Source of the DNA: Limisalsivibrio acetivorans
GTDB taxonomy: Bacteria > Chrysiogenota > Deferribacteres > Deferribacterales > Geovibrionaceae
Assembly: GCF_000421105.1 (NCBI RefSeq)
Contig: NZ_ATWF01000001.1
Coordinates: 2,181,407 to 2,245,406, forward strand
DNA length: 64,000 nucleotides
Direction: 5' to 3'
Below are positions 25,579 to 34,572 of the stretch, in pieces. The notes under the pieces were generated by a model. It ran no database searches. It saw nothing but the letters and a program-made list of their open reading frames with translations, and had not been told where the DNA came from. A program made the translations under genes and the position numbers. Positions within the stretch are counted from its first letter, which is position 1; every line of letters starts with the position of its first letter.

Positions 25579-27594
25579 TCAATGATGGATGCGTTTATAA
25601 ACCTTGGTATAAGGGTATCCGTTTGTAACCAGACTGAAGTTTGATTTATCGTAATTACCTAATATATACATCTGAATGAGCTGTGAATTGAAAACGTAGT
25701 CATGCATCAGCATTACATTGTAAACCTTTTCTCCATTTATCAGCATAAACACCATATAGTAACCTTCATCCCAGTCGAAATCTTTTCGTCCTGCAACTCC
25801 GTCAGAATTGACAAAAACATTGCTCATAATTTTAGCAGAACCGTTAATGATACCATTCCGCATGTCAACTTTTAGAGCCCCGCAGGTTAGCTCATCCTCT
25901 GCTGTCGGTTTGCAACGTAAATGTGAGATAAGAGGGCTACCGGAGTCCGTTTGCCCCCAGTTTGCCATGTGCTTCATTGACGGTGTTTTATGTAGCATAT
26001 CTTCAGACAAGAAAAGATAGTAGTCAGAGTTGTCAGATTGATAGCTTGTTATATAATCTTCGTAGCTTTCCAGACTATTAAAAGTTTCATGTGCTGTATA
26101 TACTCCCTTAAGGCCATTGTCATAAACATAGTCAAATATGGACAATGCATCACTCTCATTGTCATTCATAATTGCTTTTGCAATTAAATTGGTCACAGGT
26201 TTGGAGTGTGTTCCGGGATCGATGAAAGTCTTGGACTGCTGTAAATCTTGAAGCATATATCCATTTCCCCACCAGGAGAAGACTGGTTTGTTATTAAGCT
26301 CAGTTGTAAGTATTGCTGTATCGAGTATTTCACTCAATAATGCTGGTTTGTTGTATGTGATCGTCCAGGAACTAGAAAATGGAGTAAGCACCAATAGAAT
26401 TAATGCAGGTAGTGTTGAAAGATGTTTAAATAGCTCGTGGGGATGGTAGTTGTTATACAGCCATCTTCCTGCCAAAAAGAATAAGTATGCAAAACCGGAA
26501 CCAGCAAAGATAGTTGCATACATAGAAAAACGAATCCCCACAAAGAATGTCATGAGGGAAAGTATTAGGATTGGAAGCATCAGCAGGGTCCTCTTACGTT
26601 CAAATATGAACAATAAAATTGTGCCTATGAAGCCGGGTATTGCAATCGATGCAAACTCAAAAACTGCTCTGGATGTTTTTAAGAAGTCCAGCTGTTTGAG
26701 CTCATTGATAGTTGATGAAGAGGATGGAAAAATAAAGCGGGCTGTATCAGCGCTTGGAGTCTCAGATGTTATTATAAAGTTTCTCAAGGTATACATTATG
26801 TCAGTAATGCCGGCCAAAAAGAAGTGCGGACCGGATGACACAAGGAATAGTACAGTGCTTACTGTGATCATGCGTATGTTGGATTTATTCACAAATAATG
26901 CAGCAATTAGAGAGAATGAGAAAAACAACTGCATACTCGGATGGTTATACCAAAGGATATATAAATACATTGAAACACCAGCAACAATAGCAAGAAGATA
27001 TTTAATAAGTTCCTTTCTTTGTAAAACCAATTCAGTAAGAATGTATGCCACAAGTACAGGGAAAAACAGGTTCAGAATATCAGTATCAACCCTGCCGAAG
27101 CTTGTTCTGATGGTGTATTCAAAACTGGTCGCTGTTACAAGTGCACCGGCAAATCCTATTAAAGGCAGACCAATGCGTACGAATAATAGAATAATTGGAA
27201 TAACAGCTAAGGCGGGAAAGTAGGTCTGCATCCATATGCCTGCATTCCAGACGCTCATGCCGGATATAGACGAGATCTTTGCCAGCATTATGCTGATAAG
27301 AGGGACTCTTTCAGGATATTTTGAGCCCGTGGGGTAGAGCCGTTTAGTGTCAGGTTCTCCTGCTTTATAGGTACCTTCTTTCAGTTCGTTTGCGTACCTT
27401 GTCCAGTAGTGGGCATCAAGGGTTGTAAATGAAGGAAAATCAAGTTGAGTCATAAAGCGCTCTCTGTGTTCCCCCATAGCTTTATTATACTGCTTAACCC
27501 TCATTCCTGTTCCGATAGAATACGCAATTACTATCATCAGAAACACGGCGATTACTTTGAATGATTTATTCTCAGAGAGTGCTTTGATATCCAT
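25579..27594 (-). CDS. PglB/STT3-type oligosaccharyltransferase with variant WWGNG motif
   Basis: This 671-residue protein has about 13 predicted membrane helices followed by a periplasmic domain from about residue 415. Family landmarks occur in order: an acidic residue in the first loop (LDAHYWTRYANELKEGTY, Asp60), the DTD motif (RTSFGRVDTDIL, 170-172), the TIxE-like TINELK (Glu298), GIRFSMYA (Arg355), and WWGNGYML (441-445) followed by TFIDPGTHSKPVTNLIAKAIM. Bacterial PglB has WWDYG and DGGxH at these points. It would move a lipid-linked glycan to Asn of exported proteins. The changed motif leaves activity or sequon choice open. The gene is AT-rich and lies between the IS remnant and a divergent glycosyltransferase. 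Confidence 0.8.
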   Translation of the reverse strand: MDIKALSENKSFKVIAVFLMIVIAYSIGTGMRVKQYNKAMGEHRERFMTQLDFPSFTTLDAHYWTRYANELKEGTYKAGEPDTKRLYPTGSKYPERVPLISIMLAKISSISGMSVWNAGIWMQTYFPALAVIPIILLFVRIGLPLIGFAGALVTATSFEYTIRTSFGRVDTDILNLFFPVLVAYILTELVLQRKELIKYLLAIVAGVSMYLYILWYNHPSMQLFFSFSLIAALFVNKSNIRMITVSTVLFLVSSGPHFFLAGITDIMYTLRNFIITSETPSADTARFIFPSSSSTINELKQLDFLKTSRAVFEFASIAIPGFIGTILLFIFERKRTLLMLPILILSLMTFFVGIRFSMYATIFAGSGFAYLFFLAGRWLYNNYHPHELFKHLSTLPALILLVLTPFSSSWTITYNKPALLSEILDTAILTTELNNKPVFSWWGNGYMLQDLQQSKTFIDPGTHSKPVTNLIAKAIMNDNESDALSIFDYVYDNGLKGVYTAHETFNSLESYEDYITSYQSDNSDYYLFLSEDMLHKTPSMKHMANWGQTDSGSPLISHLRCKPTAEDELTCGALKVDMRNGIINGSAKIMSNVFVNSDGVAGRKDFDWDEGYYMVFMLINGEKVYNVMLMHDYVFNSQLIQMYILGNYDKSNFSLVTNGYPYTKVYKRIHH

Positions 27595-27663
27595 AGTTAA
27601 TCCTTGTTTTGCTTAGTTTGATTAGATATTATCGAAGCAGTTAAACTGCATACGGGATTATAG

Positions 27664-28878
27664 ATGAATTTTTGGCTCTTGCAAACAGGAGAACCCCTTC
27701 CGATAAAATCGGGCAACAGAAAGATAAGAACGGCTCTGCTCGCTGAAGAGCTTATCAGCAGGGGGCACTCTGTAACATGGTGGTCCAGCAGGTTCGATCA
27801 TATAACCAAAGAATGGATTGGTGATGATACTTCAGTAGAATACAATGGAATAAGCTACCGGCTCCTTGAGGGTTACGGATATAAAAAGAATATCTCACTC
27901 AGACGATTCAGAGACCACAGGAAAGTGGCTGCGGACTTCCGTAAAAGAGCCCTAACAGAAGAAAAACCGGACCTGATTCTTGCATCAACACCAGCCTACG
28001 ATCTTGCCCATGAAGGGGCTAAGTATGCATATAAACGTGAGATCCCCCTGATAGTCGATATCAGGGATGAATGGCCTGATATATTTCTGAGCTACCTTCC
28101 AGAACCACTAAGACCGATTGGCAGGCTTGCGCTGTATAAGGATTCTGCAATGCTTCGGCACACACTAGCCCACGCCGACGGTCTTGTTAGCATGATGGAA
28201 GAGATGCTTGACTGGGGGCTTGGGAAATTGAACCGCAGCAGGAGAGAAAGCGACCGGGTCTTTTACCTTGGCAGCAGGGCTGTTACCGTACCATCAAACA
28301 CTCCTGATAAACTGAAAAGAATCGAGAAGAACGTGGGGAAGTGCTTCATCGCCTCATATGTGGGAACGTTCAGTGCAAATAATGATCCTTCGGATATTAT
28401 AAAGGCAGCACATTTGATGAAAGATGAGCCTGTGCTTTTTGTAATGGGGGGTGACGGTGACATGCGTGAATCCCTTGAAAAAGATGCAGCCGGGCTTGAT
28501 AATGTTATATTTACGGGCTGGCTGAATGAGCTGGAGATGGCAAAACTACTCTCATGGAGCGCATGCGGAATAACAACCGCTCCGGCAAAGAGAAGTGCTT
28601 TCCCAAATAAGGTATTTGTCTATCTATCGTTTTCTCTGCCCTTGATATCAGCCTGGCATGGTGAGCTCAGGGACTTAATTGATAAAGAAAGTATAGGACT
28701 AAACTTTGAGCCGGGGCATTGTGAAGAGCTGGCAGGATGCATTAGAAAATTTATGGATGAAAAAACGAGAAATCGCTTTTCCTCCAATGCTGGAAATATA
28801 TTCAAAGAACGCTTTGATGCCGATAAGATTTACTCCGATTATGCGGACTATCTAGAGGAAATTGCCAATGAGCGATAA
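27664..28878 (+). CDS. Family 4-like glycosyltransferase
   Basis: This 404-residue GT-B enzyme is of the WbuB/WcaI type. Its N-terminal half starts MNFWLLQTGEPLPIKSGNRKIRTALLAEELISRGHSVTWW and includes LIVDIRDEWPDIF. The C-terminal half holds YVGTFSANNDPSDIIKAAHLM, FMGGDGDMRESLEK-like sequence and TAPAKRSAFPNKVFVYLSFSLPLISA, the donor-binding E/PxK-type region. Donor and acceptor cannot be read from sequence. It is divergent from the oligosaccharyltransferase across a 69-bp gap and overlaps the next gene by 11 bp. Confidence 0.85.
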   Translation: MNFWLLQTGEPLPIKSGNRKIRTALLAEELISRGHSVTWWSSRFDHITKEWIGDDTSVEYNGISYRLLEGYGYKKNISLRRFRDHRKVAADFRKRALTEEKPDLILASTPAYDLAHEGAKYAYKREIPLIVDIRDEWPDIFLSYLPEPLRPIGRLALYKDSAMLRHTLAHADGLVSMMEEMLDWGLGKLNRSRRESDRVFYLGSRAVTVPSNTPDKLKRIEKNVGKCFIASYVGTFSANNDPSDIIKAAHLMKDEPVLFVMGGDGDMRESLEKDAAGLDNVIFTGWLNELEMAKLLSWSACGITTAPAKRSAFPNKVFVYLSFSLPLISAWHGELRDLIDKESIGLNFEPGHCEELAGCIRKFMDEKTRNRFSSNAGNIFKERFDADKIYSDYADYLEEIANER

Positions 28879-29635
28879 TTTTAATGAGATAACCGAAGTA
28901 CCCGGACTTCAAGCGAGTGTAGAACAGCTCCAGAGGCTTTATCAACGTTACCGTTTTGCTGTTGAAAACACAGAAGGGCCTGTACTTGAAGCGGCCTGCG
29001 GCTCCGGAATAGGGCTGGGCTACCTTGCGGAAAAGCTTGGGCGGGCTGATGGTTGCGACATCGATAAGGAGAACCTCCGCATTGCATCTGAACTGCACAG
29101 GGATAATGAGTCCGTTGAGGTCTTCGAGTTCGATGCATGCAGGCTCAGGGAGATAGATAAGGAATACGGGCTGATAATTCTCTATGAGGCTGTATATTAT
29201 CTTGATGATATAGAGAGTTTTATATATGGAGCAATGGAGAAGCTTAAAAAAGGTGGCTGGCTCATTATCTGTTCGGTGAACCCTGAATGGAAGGATTTCC
29301 ACCCATCCCCTTATGCTAGGCGATATTACACAGCGGCGGAACTGGCTGCGTTTGCCGGGAAGTATTTCAGCACTGTTGAAACATATGGAGCTTTCCCCTC
29401 TGCCCCTGCCGGAGCAAAGGACAGGGCCTTCTCCGTGCTTAAGCGTGGAGCAACAAAGATGAACCTTATTCCTGGCAGTTTACGTCTTCGAACCTATCTT
29501 AAGAGGATCTTTATGGGCGAGCTGAAGCCGATCCCTGAAGCAGTTACAGACAATATGATCGATTACGAACCACCCGTACCGTATATCGGCGGGGACGAGT
29601 ACAAGATAATATATATGGCAGCACAGAAGGACTGA
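28868..29635 (+). CDS. Class I SAM-dependent methyltransferase
   Basis: The SAM-binding motif I is VLEAACGSGIGLGYLAEKLG (about residues 38-57), with the acidic motif II residue in GCDIDKENL and post-motif LIILYEAVYYLDD. The 255 residues fit a methyltransferase fold with a C-terminal addition. I start at the ATG at 28868, not the TTG at 28862. Tight linkage to glycosyltransferase and transketolase genes suggests it methylates a sugar in the glycan. A role on a lipid-linked intermediate or an alternative substrate cannot be excluded. Confidence 0.8.
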   Translation: MSDNFNEITEVPGLQASVEQLQRLYQRYRFAVENTEGPVLEAACGSGIGLGYLAEKLGRADGCDIDKENLRIASELHRDNESVEVFEFDACRLREIDKEYGLIILYEAVYYLDDIESFIYGAMEKLKKGGWLIICSVNPEWKDFHPSPYARRYYTAAELAAFAGKYFSTVETYGAFPSAPAGAKDRAFSVLKRGATKMNLIPGSLRLRTYLKRIFMGELKPIPEAVTDNMIDYEPPVPYIGGDEYKIIYMAAQKD

Positions 29636-29639
29636 ATCA

Positions 29640-30419
29640 ATGGATATGAAAGAGATATGCTCCCGGGCACGACTCGGGATACTGGACATGATCTATAAAA
29701 CCGGTGGACCTCATATAGGCTCATCTTTTTCCATGGTGGAGGCGCTGGCTGTTCTCTATTTCAAGGTTATGGATTTTGGAGAGAACAGGGACAGGTTTCT
29801 GTTGAGCAAAGGGCACGCATGCCCCGGGCTCTATGCGATACTCCATCTGAAAGGCTTGCTGAGCGATGAGGACATCGAGGGGTTTGCAGTGAACGGAGGC
29901 ACCCTTGAACAGCATCCGATGATCGATACTGCAAAGGGTATAGAGGCGGCCACGGGCTCCCTCGGGCACGGTCTTTCGCTCGGTAACGGTATGGCACTTG
30001 CGGCGAAGCACGACAGTAGCCCGTCCAGGGTATTTGTTATGCTGGGGGATGGAGAGCTGAACGAGGGAATGGTGTGGGAATCCGCATTATTTGCCGCACA
30101 TCACAAGCTTGATAATCTGACTGTAATGATAGACAGAAACAAGATTCAAGCCCTTGGGGATACCGAGGATGTTCTGGTTCTTGAGCCCATTGAGGATAAG
30201 TGGAAAAGCTTCGGCTGGGATGCTTTACGTGTAGACGGACATGATATGGACGCCGTTGAATCTGCACTCAACACGAATCGGAACGGAAAACCCCTTGCCA
30301 TAGTGCTGGATACGGTTAAGGGGAAGGGTGTTTCTTTTATGGAGGATAAGCTCCTCTGGCACTACAGGGCGCCGGATGATGATGAATACACTAAGGCAGT
30401 TGAGGAGCTTCAAGTATGA
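29640..30419 (+). CDS. Transketolase, N-terminal (thiamine diphosphate-binding) subunit
   Basis: This 259-residue protein equals the PP domain of transketolase. LLSKGHACPGLYAILHLKG and GSLGHGLSLGNGMALAAK precede the ThDP/metal motif LGDGELNEGMVWESALFAAHHKLDNLTVMIDRN. The stop overlaps the next ATG by 4 bp, and the next gene encodes the Pyr domain, so together they make a split transketolase. Split forms are often found in bacterial sugar and secondary-metabolite clusters, not in central metabolism. A role in making an unusual sugar by two-carbon transfer is inferred from the location. Confidence 0.9.
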   Translation: MDMKEICSRARLGILDMIYKTGGPHIGSSFSMVEALAVLYFKVMDFGENRDRFLLSKGHACPGLYAILHLKGLLSDEDIEGFAVNGGTLEQHPMIDTAKGIEAATGSLGHGLSLGNGMALAAKHDSSPSRVFVMLGDGELNEGMVWESALFAAHHKLDNLTVMIDRNKIQALGDTEDVLVLEPIEDKWKSFGWDALRVDGHDMDAVESALNTNRNGKPLAIVLDTVKGKGVSFMEDKLLWHYRAPDDDEYTKAVEELQV

Positions 30420-31336
30420 GGAACGATTTTTTCAAAAGGCTCCACGAACATTTTGCCGACAACACCGATACATACCTGTTAACAGGGGATCTCGGGTTTG
30501 TGTTGTTCGACCCTTTTCGTGATACGGACCCGAAAAGGTTCATAGACGCAGGAGCGGCCGAGGCGAATATGGTGGGAACAGCGGCAGGGCTCGCCCTGTC
30601 GGGCAAGAAGGTTGTCTGCTACTCCATCACCCCATTTCTCACCATGCGGGCATTCGAGCAGGTACGGCTCAATCTGGCTCTGCACAATGCGGATGTGAAG
30701 CTCGTCACTGTGGGGGGCGGATTCACCTACGGATTCGAAGGCTACACCCACTTCGGTTTTGAGGACCTTGCATTAATGGCCTCCCTGCCAAACATGCGAA
30801 CCTTTGCTCCGGCGGACACCACGGATGCTGTTAACCTGGCGGACTGGTGTATGCAGGACAACGGGCCGGCATATATACGGCTTGGAAGGCAGGCTGAGGA
30901 GAGTATATATGAGCTGGAAACACCCTTCCTATCGGGAAAAGCAGTTCATCTCAGAAAGGGGACGGACGGTCTTATAATTGCCACTGGCTCCATGGTGCAG
31001 AGTGCTCTGCAGGCGAGGGAAATCCTCTCAGAAGAGGGTATAGACGCAGGGGTTCTCTATGTGCACACGCTTTCACCCTTTGACAGTGAGGGGGTGGCTG
31101 AGATAGCAGGGAGGTATCCTGCGGTTGTTACTGCCGAGGAGCATAATCTTCTCGGCGGTCTCGGCAGTCAGGCGGCACAGGCACTCCTTGAAGCGGGGAA
31201 AGCCCCGAGGTTTAAGATGATCGGCATAGAAAACTACGACCGTAATCTTATAGGCGATGCTGAGTATCTGCGTGAGCGGTACGGTTTATCTGGTACAAAC
31301 ATCGCAGAAACGTTAAAGAAACTAATAATTAAGTAA
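30416..31336 (+). CDS. Transketolase, C-terminal (pyrimidine-binding) subunit
   Basis: The 306 residues carry the Pyr domain (RFIDAGAAEANMVGTAAGLALSGKKVV, with the Glu that contacts ThDP; MRAFEQVRLNLALHNADVKLV; GFTYGFEGYTHFGFEDLALM). The C-terminal transketolase domain follows (GLIIATGSMVQSALQAREIL, VVTAEEHNLLGGLGSQAAQALLE). It pairs with the subunit encoded just upstream (4-bp overlap). All parts of a working enzyme are present across the pair. Its neighbour downstream is a sugar aminotransferase, 12 bp away, which again suggests a sugar-building role. Confidence 0.9.
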   Translation: MRNDFFKRLHEHFADNTDTYLLTGDLGFVLFDPFRDTDPKRFIDAGAAEANMVGTAAGLALSGKKVVCYSITPFLTMRAFEQVRLNLALHNADVKLVTVGGGFTYGFEGYTHFGFEDLALMASLPNMRTFAPADTTDAVNLADWCMQDNGPAYIRLGRQAEESIYELETPFLSGKAVHLRKGTDGLIIATGSMVQSALQAREILSEEGIDAGVLYVHTLSPFDSEGVAEIAGRYPAVVTAEEHNLLGGLGSQAAQALLEAGKAPRFKMIGIENYDRNLIGDAEYLRERYGLSGTNIAETLKKLIIK

Positions 31337-31348
31337 CAGGATAAAGAT

Positions 31349-32446
31349 ATGGAAGTTCGCTTTTTCGATTACCCAAAGCAGTTCGGCATAGATGCAGAAA
31401 ACTACGAGAGAATTATCATGGAAACCCTCCGGAAGGGTGCATACATACTTGGGGCTGAGCTTGAATCCTTCGAGCGGAATCTGGCGGAGTATGTGGGCGT
31501 TAAGCATGCGGTGGGCGTCAACAACTGCACAGATGCCATACTCATCTCCCTTCTTGCGGCTGGTGTCGGGCCCGGGGATGAGGTCATAACCGTTTCCCAC
31601 ACCTTTGTGGCCACTGTGGAGGTTATCAAATTCACAGGAGCCGAGCCGGTTCTTGTGGATATCGGCGAGGACAGGTGCATGGATGTCAGCAAGGTTGAGG
31701 AGGCTATAACTCCTAAAACTAAAGCGATAGTGCCCGTTCAGCTAAATGGGCGCATCATGAAAGGGATGGATAATCTTATGGAGATTGCGGAGAAGCATGG
31801 CCTTTCCGTTATCGAGGATTCATCCCAGGCCATTGGCGCAGAGCTTAACGGCAAAGGCGCTGGCTCCATAGGGCTAACAGGCAACTTCAGCTTCTACCCC
31901 GCCAAGGTTCTCGGAGCCTTCGGTGATGCGGGAGCTATCACCACCGATGATGATGAGATAGCCGAAAAGGCGAAGCTTCTGCGAAACCACGGCCGTGCGC
32001 CCAGCGGCGAGATAGTTATGTGGGGGCTTAACAGCCGTCTGGATAACGTCCATGCCGCTATACTCGACTATAAGCTCACCAGGCTGGATGAAAATATTGA
32101 GAAGAGACGTGTATTAGCAAAGATCTACCACGATAAACTGAAAGGAATAGAGCAGCTGGTGCTCCCCGCCTATGACGGTGACGGACACCGTGATGTTTTC
32201 CAGAACTATGAGATTGAGGCGGAGAACAGGGAGACGCTGGAGAAGTATCTGGCTGATAAAGGTATCCAGACACCCCGCCAATGGGGTGGCAAGGGGGTCC
32301 ATCAGTTTGAGAAGCTCGGGTTTGATGTCTCCCTGCCGAGAACTGAGCTGTTCTTCAGCAGATGCCTGCTTCTACCCCTTTATCCCGAGCTTGAGACGGA
32401 GAAGGCGGAATATGTCGCAGACACCATAGCCGGATTCTATGCCTAG
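31349..32446 (+). CDS. DegT/DnrJ/EryC1 family sugar aminotransferase
   Basis: This 365-residue PLP enzyme would aminate a keto-sugar nucleotide, normally with glutamate. It has the N-terminal GAYILGAELESFERNLAEYVG and VNNCTDAILISLLAAGVGPGDEVIT phosphate-binding blocks, the Asp of VIEDSSQA (157), and the Schiff-base Lys186 in SFYPAKVLGAFGDAG. The 3-amino transferases WbpE and FdtB are the closest remembered types. The oxidoreductase and acetyltransferase encoded at 37255-38963 could act before and after it. It ends in a convergent 4-bp overlap with the next gene. Confidence 0.9.
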   Translation: MEVRFFDYPKQFGIDAENYERIIMETLRKGAYILGAELESFERNLAEYVGVKHAVGVNNCTDAILISLLAAGVGPGDEVITVSHTFVATVEVIKFTGAEPVLVDIGEDRCMDVSKVEEAITPKTKAIVPVQLNGRIMKGMDNLMEIAEKHGLSVIEDSSQAIGAELNGKGAGSIGLTGNFSFYPAKVLGAFGDAGAITTDDDEIAEKAKLLRNHGRAPSGEIVMWGLNSRLDNVHAAILDYKLTRLDENIEKRRVLAKIYHDKLKGIEQLVLPAYDGDGHRDVFQNYEIEAENRETLEKYLADKGIQTPRQWGGKGVHQFEKLGFDVSLPRTELFFSRCLLLPLYPELETEKAEYVADTIAGFYA

Positions 32447-33204
32447 TCTATAACTGCGAATCCCACGTAAGGGTCGAAGTCGCAGCGCTCAAGGCGCAGG
32501 TTGTTTATGCCTATACTGTCCAGAAGTGCAAGGGTTTCGCCGGGCCAGAGCGGATTGTCCAGTTCGTCAAAGGCTATGACAGACCCTTTGGGCATCCTTG
32601 GCACAAAGTGTTCAAGGGCAACCTTTGTGGGCTCATAAAGATCAAAGTCCATAAAGAGAAGGCTCACAACCGTGTGCGGGTTTTCTTCCAAGAACTTTGG
32701 GATGCTCTCTTCCGCCTTGCCTGGCACGAAGCGCATCTTTTCCATATGGCCGAGGAAGCGGTTTTTGTCGAAGGCACCTTTCAAATCCTCTAGCTCTTCA
32801 AGGGCGTGGGAGGCGAGGTCACCTTTTTCGGGTGTGCCGAGGGATGTTTTATCCTGCTCGGATATAGTAGGAAAACCCTCAAAGGTGTCGAATCCGTATA
32901 TCCTTCTGGTGAGGTTGTTCGGCTCCAGTATCTCGCTGAAATGTCCCCAGCTGAACATGCCAAATCCTTTGAAAACGCCGCATTCAATGATAGAACCCTT
33001 AACATTCAAAACTCTTTTAAAAATCTCATAGCGTGCGAGGAACTTGGTCATATCCTGCCTGCGGACGTATTTGGGGAAGTGTCTCAGCTTCGTTTTTGTA
33101 TCATCCTCTGAGGATTCAAATATTCTTTGATAATCCTCCACAGCCTCCGCCTCGCGGTTGGTTGCAAAGGGGTTTTCCTTGGTGAGTTTATTTTTACCCG
33201 GCAT
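32443..33204 (-). CDS. TylF/MycF-like O-methyltransferase
   Basis: This 253-residue protein resembles the macrocin O-methyltransferase family, metal-dependent enzymes that methylate sugar hydroxyls. GSIIECGVFKGFGMFSWGHF is the SAM-binding block, IYGFDTFEGFPTI the following family motif, and SLLFMDFDLYEPTKVALEHF the metal-binding acidic region. Members of this family are common in O-antigen and glycosylation clusters. The gene stands alone on the minus strand. It is convergent with the aminotransferase (shared CTAG at the stops) and divergent from the gene at 33295. Confidence 0.82.
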   Translation of the reverse strand: MPGKNKLTKENPFATNREAEAVEDYQRIFESSEDDTKTKLRHFPKYVRRQDMTKFLARYEIFKRVLNVKGSIIECGVFKGFGMFSWGHFSEILEPNNLTRRIYGFDTFEGFPTISEQDKTSLGTPEKGDLASHALEELEDLKGAFDKNRFLGHMEKMRFVPGKAEESIPKFLEENPHTVVSLLFMDFDLYEPTKVALEHFVPRMPKGSVIAFDELDNPLWPGETLALLDSIGINNLRLERCDFDPYVGFAVID

Positions 33205-33294
33205 TGTAAACCTCTTTTAATATCTGTAAAACAGAACAAATTTTAGCATAATATTGTATCTTGCTGAATACAATTATTACGAATATGATTCATT

Positions 33295-34569
33295 ATGTTC
33301 AAGATTACAGCACCCGAAGGAATGAGGGAAGAGAGAGAATACATTTGTTTTGTTCTTTTTACAGAGATGCTGAGGGCACCTTACACCTTGGAGTTACGTT
33401 CTGACTGTGAAAAGTGGACTATTGCAGATGCAGGTCGCTCCCTTTCTTTCGATGACAGTTTCCTTCCACTCTTAAAGGATAAAGGTCTCGAAAGTAGTGA
33501 GATTTTGCCGGACCAGCTCATAAGCATAGACACGGAATACGGAAATATTTGTGGACTTTACGGTTCCGGCGATTCCTCTGGTAATACACTAGGCATTGAT
33601 ATTTTCGGTTCCGCCTTCTTCATGCTGACACGTATAGAGGAGATGCAGGAGACTGTGGAGGACAAACACGGCAGGTTCCAGCTCAAGAACTCAGTAGCAG
33701 AAAAGCTTGGGGTATATCACAGGGCTCTTGTGGATGACTATACGGCTTTTCTTGCATCATATTTTGATCTTAGTAAGCCTGAGCGAATTACAGAGCTTAC
33801 CCACGATATAGATTATCCTTACTGCTACGGACTGAACTCTTTTACATTTAAGAATACATTTGCACCTGCAAAAAGAGGGGATTTACAAGCTGTTGTTAGA
33901 AATATTTATGATATATCAACGGTTATCGCCGGCAGAAAGAAGGATCCCTTCGACCGTTTCGACAGCTTTATGGACATAGCTGAAGAGTTCGGTAAAAGAG
34001 CGGTCTTCTTCTTCATGACAGGGGGAAAAGGGGAGTATGATCCACCTTTTAATACAAAGCATGATAGAAGAGTGAAGCGGATTATTGAGCATGTGAAGGA
34101 GAGGGGGCACGAATTAGGCATACATTTCTCTTACAACGCAGATATTGAAAACCTTTACAGAAGTGAGAAGGATATCCTCGAGAATATTGTAGGTGCTGAA
34201 ATAACGAAATCAAGGAATCATTTCCTTCGTTTTTCTGTACCAGAAACATGGCGGAAACTTGAGGATGCCGGGATAAGTGAGGATTATACCTGCGGTTTTG
34301 CTGAAAAACCCGGCTACCGGTGCGGTACAGGCAAACCTTATTCGGTTTTTGATGTTGAGCAAAGACTGATGCTCCGGCTTCGTGAGCACCCCCTTTATCT
34401 GATGGATGCTACTGTTACATCGTATATGAGGTATTCTGAAAAGAGATTATTTGAGTATATCGAAGAAAGCAAAGCCACATATGGAGGCGGTTCTTTACTT
34501 TGGCACAATTCATCCAAGCTTTCCGCAGATACTTATTACAAAACAGTTTCTAAGATTGACAGGGAGTGA
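33295..34569 (+). CDS. Polysaccharide deacetylase-like protein with N-terminal extra domain
   Basis: The first 155 or so residues form an alpha/beta extension (LIGxSI-type LISIDTEYGNICGLYGSG, FGSAFFMLTRIEEM) that I know from deacetylase-like proteins of polysaccharide loci. The NodB-like part has THDIDYPYCYG in place of TFDDG and GHELGIHFSYN as the second metal motif. An MTGGKGEYDPPF segment lies between them. It would act on a surface glycan or a peptidoglycan-like substrate, but a true catalytic activity is not certain. It is followed by two glycosyltransferase genes with close spacing. Confidence 0.75.
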   Translation: MFKITAPEGMREEREYICFVLFTEMLRAPYTLELRSDCEKWTIADAGRSLSFDDSFLPLLKDKGLESSEILPDQLISIDTEYGNICGLYGSGDSSGNTLGIDIFGSAFFMLTRIEEMQETVEDKHGRFQLKNSVAEKLGVYHRALVDDYTAFLASYFDLSKPERITELTHDIDYPYCYGLNSFTFKNTFAPAKRGDLQAVVRNIYDISTVIAGRKKDPFDRFDSFMDIAEEFGKRAVFFFMTGGKGEYDPPFNTKHDRRVKRIIEHVKERGHELGIHFSYNADIENLYRSEKDILENIVGAEITKSRNHFLRFSVPETWRKLEDAGISEDYTCGFAEKPGYRCGTGKPYSVFDVEQRLMLRLREHPLYLMDATVTSYMRYSEKRLFEYIEESKATYGGGSLLWHNSSKLSADTYYKTVSKIDRE

Positions 34570-34572
34570 CGT

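Noticed and set aside
26450-27223. A 257-codon plus-strand frame inside the oligosaccharyltransferase gene
   Set aside because: It is antisense to a membrane-protein gene with all family motifs; the translated sequence is low-complexity and basic with no domain.
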